From an uncultured Pseudomonadota bacterium (lineage in GTDB: Bacteria > Pseudomonadota > Gammaproteobacteria > Steroidobacterales > Woeseiaceae), in assembly GCA_913055625.1 (NCBI GenBank), contig CAJXJW010000001.1, positions 496,001-560,000 of the forward strand: a stretch of 64,000 bases of DNA, read 5' to 3'. The notes beneath the pieces were generated by a model. The model was not told the origin of the DNA. It searched no databases and saw nothing but the letters and a program-made list of their open reading frames with translations. The translations under genes and the position numbers were made by a program. This document shows positions 1 through 9,445 of this stretch, piece after piece (position 1 is the first letter of the stretch; every line of letters starts with the position of its first letter).

Positions 1-1104
1 CCCCGGTTCGTCACGGCTCGCGAGCACGAGCGTGTCGGCGAGCGCCATGCGGCCCTCGGCATCGGTATGGATCGTCTGAATCGTCTTGCCGTTCGCCGCG
101 GTGACGACGTCACGCGATTTGTAGGCATCCGGCCCGATGCGGTTTTCCGTGATCGCGAGCCAGCAGTCCACGGCTTGCGGCAGCTCGAGCAACGTCATTG
201 CAAGCAGGGTCCCGACGGCCACGGCGCTGCCCTGCATGTCGCCGTGCATGTCGAGCATCGACTGGAACGGCTTCAGGTTGTTGCCGCCGGTGTCGAAGAC
301 GATGCCCTTGCCCACCAGGCTCAGGTCTGCTCTCGCGGACTTCTTCCCGGGACGGCGCCGGAGTCGCACGATGCACGCGCTGTCGTCGGCGTTGCCTTGT
401 GCGACCGCGAGAAACGCACCCGCGCCCAGCGCGCGGAGGTCCTTCGTGGAGTAGCGCCGGTATTCCCAGCCGTGCTGCTTCGCCAGCGTGCGCAGGATGT
501 CCGCGTAGTTGCGTGCATCGAGCATGTTCGGCGGCATGCAGGTCAGCCAACGTGCCAGGTTGTTCCCGTTTGCCTCCGCTTCGACGCGCACAGTGTCGAT
601 TCGCTCGGCGAGGCCGAGCAGCCTCACCGTGCGTGTCGTCGCCTTCGAACCGGCCTTGCCATAATTCGGCATCGGGAAGGCCGCGGCAAGTGTCGCTGCC
701 AGAACGTTCTTCGCGATCGTCCCAGCGTCACTGTCGCTGAAGCCCGCCACGCAGATGCCGATGCAACGGCCGGACTCGTTCGTTGCTGCCGCAAGCAACT
801 TGCGGCCGAACTCGAGTTGCTCGAACGCGGTCGAGGTCGCCGCGATGGAGCCGCCGACGACGAGAGTCTGCCGCTTGTTCGCGAGCCGGTTCAGGAATAT
901 CGCACCCGGGTTTTTGCTTCGCTTGCGGGCGACGGCTTTGAGTCTTGCGCCTTGCGGCAGCGCGTTCCATGTGCGTTGCGGAACGCGCTCAGGAAGTATC
1001 AACAGCAACTGATCGAGCGGTTCGAACAGCTTCGCGGTGACGCGTTCGGGATGCTGTACGACACGCACGCCGGGCGCATCATTCAGAAGCGGATGGTGAG
1101 TCAT
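1..1104 (-). CDS. M17 leucyl aminopeptidase family protein (3' end cut by window edge)
   Basis: Metal-dependent cytosolic aminopeptidase of family M17. The ATG at 1104-1102 opens a frame that stays open to base 1, so 368 residues are visible and roughly 100 C-terminal residues are missing. The catalytic-domain motifs are present: VGKGIVFDTGG (Lys and Asp metal ligands), a GDMQGSA segment (Asp ligand) and HTDAEGRM, the counterpart of the family NTDAEGRL with its Asp and Glu ligands. The Asn-to-His change and the divergent segment before it set it apart from the second M17 gene at 47012-48505, which has the standard motif. It diverges from aceE across a 168-base gap. Family is clear; substrate range is not. 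Confidence 0.88.
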   Translation of the reverse strand, partial: MTHHPLLNDAPGVRVVQHPERVTAKLFEPLDQLLLILPERVPQRTWNALPQGARLKAVARKRSKNPGAIFLNRLANKRQTLVVGGSIAATSTAFEQLEFGRKLLAAATNESGRCIGICVAGFSDSDAGTIAKNVLAATLAAAFPMPNYGKAGSKATTRTVRLLGLAERIDTVRVEAEANGNNLARWLTCMPPNMLDARNYADILRTLAKQHGWEYRRYSTKDLRALGAGAFLAVAQGNADDSACIVRLRRRPGKKSARADLSLVGKGIVFDTGGNNLKPFQSMLDMHGDMQGSAVAVGTLLAMTLLELPQAVDCWLAITENRIGPDAYKSRDVVTAANGKTIQTIHTDAEGRMALADTLVLASRDEPG

Positions 1105-1272
1105 GAAAATCCTGTGTCGAACTTGACCGGTACGGCCCAAACCGGGAACATTGCCGTCCCGATACCGAGCGCGCGGCCATTCGTGATCGTGCGGTGATCC
1201 TAGCAGGACGCCTGACTTTAATCACGCGATGCGCATTGCGGGCTCGCCATGTGCCAGGCATTCGGAAATTCT

Positions 1273-3936
1273 ATGACCAATTTCAATCTGTACGACGATA
1301 TCGATCCGTTGGAGACCAGCGAATGGCTGGAGTCGATTGACTCGGTATTGTCGCAACACGGGCCGGAGCGGGCGCACTTCCTGCTCAACCGCATCATCGA
1401 TCACGCACGACGGTCCGGTGCGTACCTGCCGTACTCTCCGAACACCGCCTACCTGAACACGATCTCCACGGGGCGCCAGCCGGAGTATCCGGGCGACCGC
1501 TCGCTGGAGAAGCGTATCGAGGCGCTGCTGCGCTGGAATGCGATGGCCATGGTTGTGCGGGCGAACCGCCAGAGCACGGAATACGGCGGCCATATTTCAA
1601 GCTACGCGTCGTCGGCCACGCTGTACGAGGTCGGGTTCAATCATTTCTGGCGCGGCGCGAGCGACAACCACCTGGGCGACATGATTTTCTACCAGGGGCA
1701 TTCGTCGCCGGGCATGTACGCGCGCGCGTTCCTCGAGGGTCGGCTCGACGAGGCCAAGCTGTCGCGCTTCCGTCAGGAAGTCGGCGGCGGCGGGCTGTCC
1801 TCGTACCCGCACCCGTGGCTGATGCCGGACTTCTGGCAATTCCCGACGGTGTCCATGGGCCTCGGCCCGATGATGGCGATCTACCAGGCTCGCTTCATGC
1901 GCTACATGGAGCATCGCGGGATGATCGAGCCGTCGGACCGCAAGGTCTGGGCGTTCCTCGGCGACGGCGAGATGGACGAACCCGAATCAATGGGTGCGAT
2001 CACGATGCCGGTGCGTGAAGGCCTCGACAATCTCGTCTTCGTCGTGAACTGCAACCTGCAGCGTCTCGACGGGCCCGTGCGCGGCAATGGCAAGATCATC
2101 CAGGAACTCGAAGCGGCCTTCGGCGGTGCGGGCTGGAACGTCGTCAAGGTCGTCTGGGGGTCGCGCTGGGATCCGTTGCTCGCAAACGATCACAACGGCC
2201 ATCTCCGGCGCCTCATGGAAGAGACGGTTGACGGCGAGTACCAGACTTACAAGGCGCGCGACGGCGGCTACGTCCGCGAGAAATTCTTCGGCAAGCACCC
2301 GGAGACCCTCGCGATGGTCGCGAACATGTCCGATGAGGAAGTGTGGCGCCTCAATCGCGGCGGCCACGACCCGCTCAAGGTCTACGCGGCCTATGATGCG
2401 GCGACGCGCCACAAGGGGCAGCCGACGATCATTCTGGCCAAGACAGTGAAGGGTTACGGCATGGGTGCCGCCGGCGAAGGGCAGAACACGGCGCACCAGC
2501 AGAAGAAGATGGACATCGAGTCGCTGAAGGGCTTCCGCGACCGGTTCAACATCCCGATCGCCGACAAGGACCTCGAGGACGTGCCGTTCTACAAGCCGGC
2601 GAAAGACAGCGAGGAACTCGAGTACCTGCACGAACGGCGCAAGGCGCTGGGCGGCTATCTGCCGGCGCGTCGCTCGAAAGTGAAGGCGCTTCCGGTGCCG
2701 GCGCTCGAGACCTTCAAGACGCAGCTCGACGGTACCGGGGAACGCGAGGCATCGACGACGATGGCGTTCGTGCGCATCCTGAGCGCGCTGGTGCGCGACA
2801 AGCAGATCGGCAAGCACGTCGTACCGATCGTGCCCGACGAAGCACGCACGTTCGGCATGGAAGGCATGTTCCGGCAAATCGGCATCTACGCGTCGCAGGG
2901 GCAGCTCTACGAGCCCGAGGATGCCGGTGAGCTGATGTGGTACCGCGAGGACAAGAAGGGCCAGATTCTCGAAGAAGGTATCAACGAGGCCGGGTCGTAC
3001 TGCTCGTGGGCGGCAGCCGGCACCAGCTACTCGAACCACGGCGTGCCGATGGTGCCGTTCTACATCTATTACTCGATGTTCGGTTTCCAGCGTATCGGCG
3101 ACTTCATCTGGGCGGGCGGTGACCAGCAGACGCGTGGGTTCCTGATCGGTGGCACAGCCGGCCGCACGACGCTTGCCGGCGAGGGCCTGCAGCACCAGGA
3201 CGGTCACAGCCTCGTGCATGCTTCGACCGTGCCGAATTGCGTGTCCTACGACCCGACGTACGCGTACGAACTCGCCGTGATTATCCAGGACGGGCTGCGG
3301 CGCATGATGGGCGAGCAGGAGAACGTGTTCTATTACATAACCTGCATGAACGAGAACTACACCCACCCGGCGATGCCGGCCGGCGTCGAGGACGGGATTC
3401 TCAAGGGCATGTACCTGCTCAAGGTCGGCAGCCAGGGCAAGATTCGCGCCCAGCTCATGGGGTCCGGCACCATTCTCCGCGAGGTGCTGGGTGCCGCCGA
3501 GCTGCTCGAGGCGGACTTCGACATCCCGGCGGACGTCTGGTCGGTGACGAGTTTCAACGAGCTGCGTCGTGACGCGCTGCAGGTCGAACGCTGGAACCAG
3601 CTGCACCCGACCGAGAAGCGACGCAAGTCCTACGTCGAGACCTGCCTCGCCGACCGGCCCGGTCCCTACATCGCCGCGACGGACTACATGAAGATCGTGC
3701 CGGACCAGATTCAGCGCTGGGTACCGGGCACGTTCGTGTCTCTGGGCACGGATGGGTTCGGTCGCAGCGACGCGCGCAAGGCGCTTCGGCAGCACTTCGA
3801 GGTCGATCGGCGCTACATCGCGGTCACCGCACTGAAGGCGCTCGCCGACGACGGCGTTCTCGACCAGAAGACCGTCGCGTCCGCCATCGAGAAATACGGC
3901 ATCGACCCGGATCGTCCCGATCCGGTCACGCTCTGA
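1273..3936 (+). CDS. aceE: Pyruvate dehydrogenase E1 component, homodimeric type
   Basis: Thiamine-diphosphate-dependent E1 of the pyruvate dehydrogenase complex: decarboxylates pyruvate and acetylates the lipoyl groups of E2. The 887-residue product matches the length of the E. coli enzyme. The thiamine-binding GDGEMDEPESMGAI segment is followed by NCNLQRLDGPVRGNGK, typical of the homodimeric alpha-ketoacid E1 family, and IVPDEARTFGMEGMF lies in the central region. The ATG at 1273 is chosen over an upstream in-frame ATG at 1249 because MTNFNLYDDIDPLETSEW is the usual N-terminus of the family. First gene of aceE-aceF-lpdA; aceF starts 18 bases after its stop. Confidence 0.97.
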   Translation: MTNFNLYDDIDPLETSEWLESIDSVLSQHGPERAHFLLNRIIDHARRSGAYLPYSPNTAYLNTISTGRQPEYPGDRSLEKRIEALLRWNAMAMVVRANRQSTEYGGHISSYASSATLYEVGFNHFWRGASDNHLGDMIFYQGHSSPGMYARAFLEGRLDEAKLSRFRQEVGGGGLSSYPHPWLMPDFWQFPTVSMGLGPMMAIYQARFMRYMEHRGMIEPSDRKVWAFLGDGEMDEPESMGAITMPVREGLDNLVFVVNCNLQRLDGPVRGNGKIIQELEAAFGGAGWNVVKVVWGSRWDPLLANDHNGHLRRLMEETVDGEYQTYKARDGGYVREKFFGKHPETLAMVANMSDEEVWRLNRGGHDPLKVYAAYDAATRHKGQPTIILAKTVKGYGMGAAGEGQNTAHQQKKMDIESLKGFRDRFNIPIADKDLEDVPFYKPAKDSEELEYLHERRKALGGYLPARRSKVKALPVPALETFKTQLDGTGEREASTTMAFVRILSALVRDKQIGKHVVPIVPDEARTFGMEGMFRQIGIYASQGQLYEPEDAGELMWYREDKKGQILEEGINEAGSYCSWAAAGTSYSNHGVPMVPFYIYYSMFGFQRIGDFIWAGGDQQTRGFLIGGTAGRTTLAGEGLQHQDGHSLVHASTVPNCVSYDPTYAYELAVIIQDGLRRMMGEQENVFYYITCMNENYTHPAMPAGVEDGILKGMYLLKVGSQGKIRAQLMGSGTILREVLGAAELLEADFDIPADVWSVTSFNELRRDALQVERWNQLHPTEKRRKSYVETCLADRPGPYIAATDYMKIVPDQIQRWVPGTFVSLGTDGFGRSDARKALRQHFEVDRRYIAVTALKALADDGVLDQKTVASAIEKYGIDPDRPDPVTL

Positions 3937-3954
3937 GTCTTGCGGGAGAAGCGG

Positions 3955-5604
3955 GTGGCGAAAAGCATCGACATCGTCGTGCCGGACCTCGGTGATTTTG
4001 AAAACGTCGAGATCATCGAGATATTGGTGAACAGCGGCGATCGCGTGGAGGCGGAAGACGGCCTGATCACGCTGGAGACCGACAAGGCTTCACTGGATGT
4101 GCCGGCGCCGCAGGCGGGCGTGATCGAATCGATCTCGGTCGCGGTCGGCGGGACCGTCAGTTCGGGCGACGTCATCGGGCGTCTCTCTGTCGAGGGCGGC
4201 GCTGCGGAGCCGGGCGCCGACGACGCCCCGGTGGGCGAGCCGCAGGACCCGGCATCGACGGGCGAGACGACCGTGGTCGCAGACCCCGACCTCGTGCCGG
4301 GCAAGCCGGGCGGCAAGGAAACGCTCGTCGTGCCCGAACTCGGTGATTTCGCGGACGTCGAGGTCATCGAGGTGCACGTCGCGCCGGGGGACACGATCGC
4401 CGTCGAGGACTCCCTGGTCACGCTGGAGACGGACAAGGCGGCGATGGACGTGCCCGCCACCGTCGCCGGTACCGTGCTCGAGATGCTGGTCTCGGTCGGC
4501 GACAAGGTGTCTGCCGGTTCCCCGGTCCTCACGGTAGAGGCCACGTCGGCGCCGGCCGCCACGCCGCCGGCCGCGGCAGCGCCGGCACCGGCTGCGAAGG
4601 CACCCGCGCCGGCGGCCGGGAAGCCCGCCGCCGCGGAAACGCCGACAGCACCAGCCCCGCCGGGCAAGCTGCCGCCGATCAACGAAGTCGGATTCGCGCG
4701 CGCGCATGCGAGCCCGTCCGTACGCAAGCTCGCGCGTGAACTCGGTGCGGATCTCGCGCAGGTCCGCGCAAGCGGCAAAAAGAACCGGATCCTCCACGAC
4801 GACGTCAAGGCGTACGTCAAGGCCATACTGACCGGCCAGGCGGCCGGCCCGGCGGGCGGCGGCCTGCCGAAAGTGCCGAGCGTTGACTTCGCGAAGTTCG
4901 GTGCCGTCGACGTCCAGCCGCTGACCCGCATCCAGAAGATCTCGGGTCCGCGCCTGCAGGCGAGTTGGGTCAACCTCCCGCACGTAACGCAGCACGACGA
5001 GGCCGATATCACGGACCTCGAGGCGAAGCGGCAGGAACTGAAAGGCCCCGCGAAGGAAAAGGGCATTCCGCTGACGCCGCTCGCGTTCATCCTGAAAGCC
5101 TGCGTCGCCGCCCTGCAGGAGTTCCCGAAGGTGAATGCGTCGCTGTCCGACGACGGCGAAAGCCTCGTGTTCAAGCAGTACATCCATCTCGGTTTCGCGG
5201 CCGACACCGACCAGGGCCTGGTCGTTCCGGTCATCCGCGACGCGGACAAGAAAGACGTGTACGAGCTGGCCGCGGAGTTGCGCGACCTGTCGGCGGCGGC
5301 TCGCGACGGCAAGCTCAAGGCGGCCCAGATGCAGGGCGCGTCGTTCACGATCTCGAGCCTCGGCGGTATCGGCGGGACCGCGTTCACGCCGATCGTCAAC
5401 GCACCTGAAGTGGCGATCCTCGGCGTGTCGCGTTCGACGATCAGGCCCGTATGGAATGGCGAGAGTTTCGACCCGCGGCTGATGCTGCCGCTGTCGTTCT
5501 CCTACGATCACCGCGTCATCGACGGCGCGATGGCTGTTCGCTTCACGACGTTCCTCGGCGAGAAGCTCGCCGACGTCGACGAACTGCTCCGGGCCATCCC
5601 GTAG
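3955..5604 (+). CDS. aceF: Dihydrolipoamide acetyltransferase (PDH E2) with two lipoyl domains
   Basis: E2 core of the pyruvate dehydrogenase complex, moving the acetyl group from lipoate to CoA. Order of domains in 549 residues: lipoyl domain 1 (LETDKASLDVPAP), lipoyl domain 2 (LETDKAAMDVPAT, residues about 125-200), an Ala/Pro-rich linker, the peripheral-subunit-binding domain (ASPSVRKLARELGADL), and the catalytic domain ending in SYDHRVIDGAMAVRF with the active-site His and Asp. GTG at 3955 is preferred over TTG at 3940 because GGGAG lies six bases upstream of it. The stop at 5602-5604 touches the beginning of lpdA. Confidence 0.96.
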   Translation: MAKSIDIVVPDLGDFENVEIIEILVNSGDRVEAEDGLITLETDKASLDVPAPQAGVIESISVAVGGTVSSGDVIGRLSVEGGAAEPGADDAPVGEPQDPASTGETTVVADPDLVPGKPGGKETLVVPELGDFADVEVIEVHVAPGDTIAVEDSLVTLETDKAAMDVPATVAGTVLEMLVSVGDKVSAGSPVLTVEATSAPAATPPAAAAPAPAAKAPAPAAGKPAAAETPTAPAPPGKLPPINEVGFARAHASPSVRKLARELGADLAQVRASGKKNRILHDDVKAYVKAILTGQAAGPAGGGLPKVPSVDFAKFGAVDVQPLTRIQKISGPRLQASWVNLPHVTQHDEADITDLEAKRQELKGPAKEKGIPLTPLAFILKACVAALQEFPKVNASLSDDGESLVFKQYIHLGFAADTDQGLVVPVIRDADKKDVYELAAELRDLSAAARDGKLKAAQMQGASFTISSLGGIGGTAFTPIVNAPEVAILGVSRSTIRPVWNGESFDPRLMLPLSFSYDHRVIDGAMAVRFTTFLGEKLADVDELLRAIP

Positions 5605-5615
5605 TGGCGGGCACG

Positions 5616-7367
5616 ATGCAGATTACCGTACCCGACCTCGGCGATTTCGCCGATGTCGAAGTCATCGAGGTACTCGTTTCGCCGGGCGACGACGTTGCCG
5701 TGGACGACCCGGTCATCACGCTGGAAACCGACAAGGCCACGATGGAAATTCCGGCGACCGACGCCGGTCGCGTCGAGTCACTGTCCGTGAAGCTCGGCGA
5801 CCGTGTGAATTCGGGCGACGCCATCGGCACATTGACGCCCTCCGGCGCCGCGGCTGACGCGTCCGGCGACACGGTATCGACGCGCGTGATGAGCCCGGAC
5901 GAGATCGCCGTCGCCACCGGCTCTACCGCGCCCGAGCCGGCCACGGAACCGGCGGGCGACGCCACGCACCGCGCACAGCTCGTCGTCATCGGTGCCGGGC
6001 CCGGCGGCTACACCGCGGCGTTCCGTGCCGCCGATCTTGGCCTGGATGTCATCCTGGTCGAGCGCTGGCCGATGCTGGGCGGTGTCTGCCTGAACGTCGG
6101 CTGCATTCCTTCAAAGGCACTGCTGCACGCGGCGAAGGTCATCGACGAAGCCGAGGCTATGGCCGCGCACGGCGTCGAGTTCGGCCCGCCGCGTGTCGAT
6201 GCCGACAAGCTGCGCGGCTGGAAAAACTCGGTCGTGAACCGGCTCGTCGGCGGGCTCACGCAGCTCGCGAAGCAACGCAAGGTGCGGGTCGTCCACGGCC
6301 TCGCGCAGTTCGCGTCGCCGAATCGCCTCGAGCTCGACAACGGTGAGACGATCGCGTTCGAGAAATGCATTATCGCCGCGGGCTCCGAGCCCGCGATGCT
6401 GCCGGGCCTGCCGGACGACCCGCGTATCGTCGATTCCACCGGTGCGCTCGAACTGGACCCGATTCCGAAGCGCCTCCTGGTCGTCGGCGGCGGCATCATC
6501 GGCCTCGAGATGGCCTGTGTCTACGCGGCGCTCGGCGCCGATGTCAGCGTCGTCGAGCTGACCGGCTCGCTGATGCCGGGTACCGACCCGGACCTGCTGC
6601 GGCCGTTCACGAAGTTCGTCCGTGCGCGTTACGAATCGATCATGGTATCGACGAAGGTCACCGGCATGCGGGCCACGACGCCAGGCATCGAGGTGTCTTT
6701 CGACGGCAAGGACGCGCCGTCGGTCGGCGTCTACGACAAGGTGCTGGTGGCGATCGGCCGGCGGGCGAACGGCGACAAACTCGCGGCCGAGAAGGCCGGT
6801 GTATCCGTCGACCCGCGCGGCATCATCAAGGTCGACAAGCAGATGCGCACGAATGTGCCGCATATCTTCGCGATCGGCGACCTGGCCGGCGGACCGATGC
6901 TGGCTCACAAGGCGACGCACGAAGCCAAGGTCGCGGCGGAAGTCGCGGCCGGCGAGAAGAGCTACTTCGACGCGCGGACGATCCCGTCCGTTGCCTACAC
7001 CGACCCGGAAGTGGCCTGGGTGGGGCTGACGGAACTGGAAGCGAAGGAAAAGGGCATCGCCTACGAGAAGGTCTCGATTCCCTGGGCCGCGAGTGGCCGC
7101 GCGCTGTCGCTCGGCCGGGACGAGGGCTTCACGAAGCTCCTGTTCGACAAGGACACGGACCGGGTGCTCGGCGGCGCGATCGTGGGGCCGAATGCCGGCG
7201 ACCTGATCGCCGAGATCGGATTGGCGGTGGAAATGGGCGCCGACGCCACGGACATCAGCCTGACGATCCACCCGCACCCCACGCTGTCGGAAACCATCGC
7301 ATTCGCCGCCGAAGGCTTCGAAGGTACTCTGACCGACCTGTACATGCCGAGGAAGAAGCGCGGCTAG
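5616..7367 (+). CDS. lpdA: Dihydrolipoamide dehydrogenase (E3) with N-terminal lipoyl domain
   Basis: FAD enzyme that reoxidises dihydrolipoamide with NAD+. Residues about 1-80 form a complete lipoyl domain (LETDKATMEIPAT, Lys acceptor). After a short linker come the FAD-binding GAGPGGYTAAFRAADLG, the redox disulfide in GGVCLNVGCIPSK, the NAD-binding VVGGGIIGLEMACVYAALG and the C-terminal HPHPTLSE with the catalytic His. At 583 residues it is about 110 longer than a plain E3, which the lipoyl domain explains. ATG 5616 is used; a GTG at 5604, overlapping the aceF stop, is the alternative. The closest lipoyl relative is in the neighbouring aceF. Confidence 0.95.
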   Translation: MQITVPDLGDFADVEVIEVLVSPGDDVAVDDPVITLETDKATMEIPATDAGRVESLSVKLGDRVNSGDAIGTLTPSGAAADASGDTVSTRVMSPDEIAVATGSTAPEPATEPAGDATHRAQLVVIGAGPGGYTAAFRAADLGLDVILVERWPMLGGVCLNVGCIPSKALLHAAKVIDEAEAMAAHGVEFGPPRVDADKLRGWKNSVVNRLVGGLTQLAKQRKVRVVHGLAQFASPNRLELDNGETIAFEKCIIAAGSEPAMLPGLPDDPRIVDSTGALELDPIPKRLLVVGGGIIGLEMACVYAALGADVSVVELTGSLMPGTDPDLLRPFTKFVRARYESIMVSTKVTGMRATTPGIEVSFDGKDAPSVGVYDKVLVAIGRRANGDKLAAEKAGVSVDPRGIIKVDKQMRTNVPHIFAIGDLAGGPMLAHKATHEAKVAAEVAAGEKSYFDARTIPSVAYTDPEVAWVGLTELEAKEKGIAYEKVSIPWAASGRALSLGRDEGFTKLLFDKDTDRVLGGAIVGPNAGDLIAEIGLAVEMGADATDISLTIHPHPTLSETIAFAAEGFEGTLTDLYMPRKKRG

Positions 7368-7384
7368 GCGGCCGGCGCCGGTGT

Positions 7385-8893
7385 TCAGCCGGGCGAATAG
7401 GCCGGCCTGACGATCGGGAACAACTCGTCCAGCGGCACGGACCGGCCGTCGTCCTGCACGATCCGGCAGTGGTAGCGCTGCAAGCGACTCGGCACCGGCA
7501 CGCCGCACGAATGCGCGATCGTGCTGATCTCCTTGCGCATCGACAGTGAATAGCGCGCGACGCGTTCCGCCTTGTCCGCGGGCACGAGTCCGCGCTGCAG
7601 CCGCTTGTTGTGCGTGGTGATGCCGGTCGGGCAGGTGTTCTTGTTGCACTGCAGCGCCTGGATGCAGCCGAGCGCGAACATGAAGCCGCGCGCGGAGTTG
7701 ACGAAGTCGGCGCCGAGGCACAGCGCGACGGCCGCGTCGACCGGGTTGATCAGCTTGCCGCTCGCGATCACGCGCACGCGCTCCCGCAGGCCGTAGTAAC
7801 ACAACTTGTCGACGACGAGCGGCAGGCTTTCCTTGACCGGCAGGCCGACGTTGTCGATCAGGCTCATCGGCGCCGCACCGGTGCCGCCGTCGCCGCTGTC
7901 GACCGTGATGAAATCCGGCGCGGACTCGATACCGCGCTCGACGACGAGTTCGAACAGTTCGTCGAGCCAGCCCCAGGCGCCGATGACGGCCTTGAAGCCG
8001 ACCGGCAGGCCCGTGGTGTCCCGCAGGTGCGCGATCATGTCGAGCAGGTCGGCGGCGGAGCCGATCTCCGGGTGCCGGTTCGGGCTGATCGAGTCCTTGC
8101 CGGCGGGAATGCCGCGGATCTCCGCAATCTCGGCCGTGACTTTCGCGCCGGGGAGGATGCCGCCCTTGCCGGGTTTCGCGCCCTGGCTCAGTTTCAACTC
8201 TATCGCGCGGACCTGCTCGTGCGCCGCGATGGCCCGCAGGCGATCGTCGCTGAGCCGGCCGCCATCGTCACGCACGCCGTACTTCGCCGTGCCGATCTGG
8301 AACACGACGTCGCAGCCGCCTTCCAGGTGCCACTCGGCCAGGCCGCCTTCTCCGGTGTTGAGCCAGTTGCCGGCGATCTTCGATCCGCGCGACAGCGCCT
8401 GCACGGCGGGCTTCGACAGCGAACCGTAGCTCATCGCCGACACGTTGAAGAACGAGGGTGCGTCGTACGGCCGGCGTGCGCCGGGGCCGATGCGCAACGG
8501 CCGGGCGGGCTGCATCTCCGACTCGAGCATCGGGTACGGGCAGTTGACGAAGATCGGCGTGCCCGGCGTCGAGATCTTCAACGTCGAGCCGAACGCGACG
8601 GTTTCGTCGACGCCCTTGGACGCCCGGTACACCCATTGCCGCTGGGCGCGATTGAACGGCATCTCCTCGCGGTCGAGTGCGAAAAAGTACTGGCGGAAGA
8701 ACTCGCCGAGGCGCTCGAACAGGTAGCGAAACCGCCCGATCACAGGATAGTTGCGCCGGATCGCGTGCTTCGTCTGCGAGACGTCGACGACGAACATCAC
8801 GACCACCGCGAGCAGGCCGAGGCCGAGCAGGAAGACGAAGATCGTCGTCAGCCACTCCAGCGCGCGCATCGTCAGGTGAAAGGTTTCGTCCAT
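7385..8893 (-). CDS. FMN-binding glutamate synthase family protein, membrane-anchored
   Basis: Resembles the FMN/Fe-S synthase domain of glutamate synthase large subunit, without the glutaminase domain (502 residues). An N-terminal hydrophobic helix (about residues 10-37) should anchor it in the membrane. The TIM-barrel part carries AEWHLEGGCDVVFQIGTAKYG, LSQGAKPGKGG, TVDSGDGGTGAAP and a cysteine cluster CIQALQCNKNTC with the C-x5-C-x4-C spacing of the GltS 3Fe-4S cluster. True substrate unknown; such stand-alone proteins are often named glutamate synthase without proof. It starts 37 bases after the DoxX-like gene and appears to be the last gene of the MNIO operon. ATG 8893 is used; a GTG lies one codon upstream. 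Confidence 0.85.
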   Translation of the reverse strand: MDETFHLTMRALEWLTTIFVFLLGLGLLAVVVMFVVDVSQTKHAIRRNYPVIGRFRYLFERLGEFFRQYFFALDREEMPFNRAQRQWVYRASKGVDETVAFGSTLKISTPGTPIFVNCPYPMLESEMQPARPLRIGPGARRPYDAPSFFNVSAMSYGSLSKPAVQALSRGSKIAGNWLNTGEGGLAEWHLEGGCDVVFQIGTAKYGVRDDGGRLSDDRLRAIAAHEQVRAIELKLSQGAKPGKGGILPGAKVTAEIAEIRGIPAGKDSISPNRHPEIGSAADLLDMIAHLRDTTGLPVGFKAVIGAWGWLDELFELVVERGIESAPDFITVDSGDGGTGAAPMSLIDNVGLPVKESLPLVVDKLCYYGLRERVRVIASGKLINPVDAAVALCLGADFVNSARGFMFALGCIQALQCNKNTCPTGITTHNKRLQRGLVPADKAERVARYSLSMRKEISTIAHSCGVPVPSRLQRYHCRIVQDDGRSVPLDELFPIVRPAYSPG

Positions 8894-8930
8894 CACGCCG
8901 CCCCCCGGTGGTGTGCAATGCGCGCGCGAA

Positions 8931-9431
8931 TCAGCGTTTCACGACGCGCGACAGAACATGGTCCAGGCTCGCCTTGCCGCCGCCCAGGAACACGAGCGGG
9001 ACGAGCATGGCGATGAACAGCAGGGGAATGCGGTAGTTGCCGAACCCCTTGTTCGAAACCGAGTAGCCCTGCCACAGCTCGGACAGCGAGCTCCATTCTG
9101 CGGGCCAGTGCACTGCGGCGATCGCGTTGATGCTGAGGATGACGAGACTGAAGGCCCAGAAGCGTGTGGCGAGCCCCAGCGCGAGCCCGATGCCGCCCAG
9201 GATCTCCACCCATGTCGCGAGAAACCAGCTGACCTCGACCGGCACGAGGCTGAACGGGAACAGGAAGTTGTCCTGCACGTTGCCAAACCAGTTCTTGCCA
9301 TTGAGCTTGGTGAACCCGGCCTTGCCGAACTCGTAGCCCATCAGCAGGCGAATGGGGATGAGTGCGAGCCAGGCGCCGCCGGTCTCCAGCGCCGCCACGA
9401 GGCGGTTCCAGTAGGTGATGATCGTGTCCAT
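8931..9431 (-). CDS. DoxX-like integral membrane protein
   Basis: A 166-residue protein with four likely membrane helices and the DoxX-type pattern: PIRLLMGYEFGKAGFTKL at the first helix, WVEILGGIGLALGLATRFWAF in the middle, and a final helix before a short basic tail. Compared with a minimal DoxX it has an insert (about residues 105-130, PAEWSSLSELWQGYSVSNKG). It follows the DUF2063 gene by 14 bases, and GGAG upstream supports ATG 9431. In described DUF692 operons a DoxX-family protein is the usual fourth gene, so the context fits. Its role there, perhaps redox or quinone linked, is inferred only. Confidence 0.82.
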   Translation of the reverse strand: MDTIITYWNRLVAALETGGAWLALIPIRLLMGYEFGKAGFTKLNGKNWFGNVQDNFLFPFSLVPVEVSWFLATWVEILGGIGLALGLATRFWAFSLVILSINAIAAVHWPAEWSSLSELWQGYSVSNKGFGNYRIPLLFIAMLVPLVFLGGGKASLDHVLSRVVKR

Positions 9432-9445
9432 TGAAGTCTCCGGTA

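Noticed and set aside
1987..3795. Minus-strand open frame of 602 codons opposite aceE
   Set aside because: Antisense shadow of a clear pyruvate dehydrogenase gene; no family resemblance or ribosome site.
4090..5511. Minus-strand frame of 473 codons opposite aceF
   Set aside because: Arg-rich translation of the lipoyl and linker regions on the wrong strand; aceF is certain.
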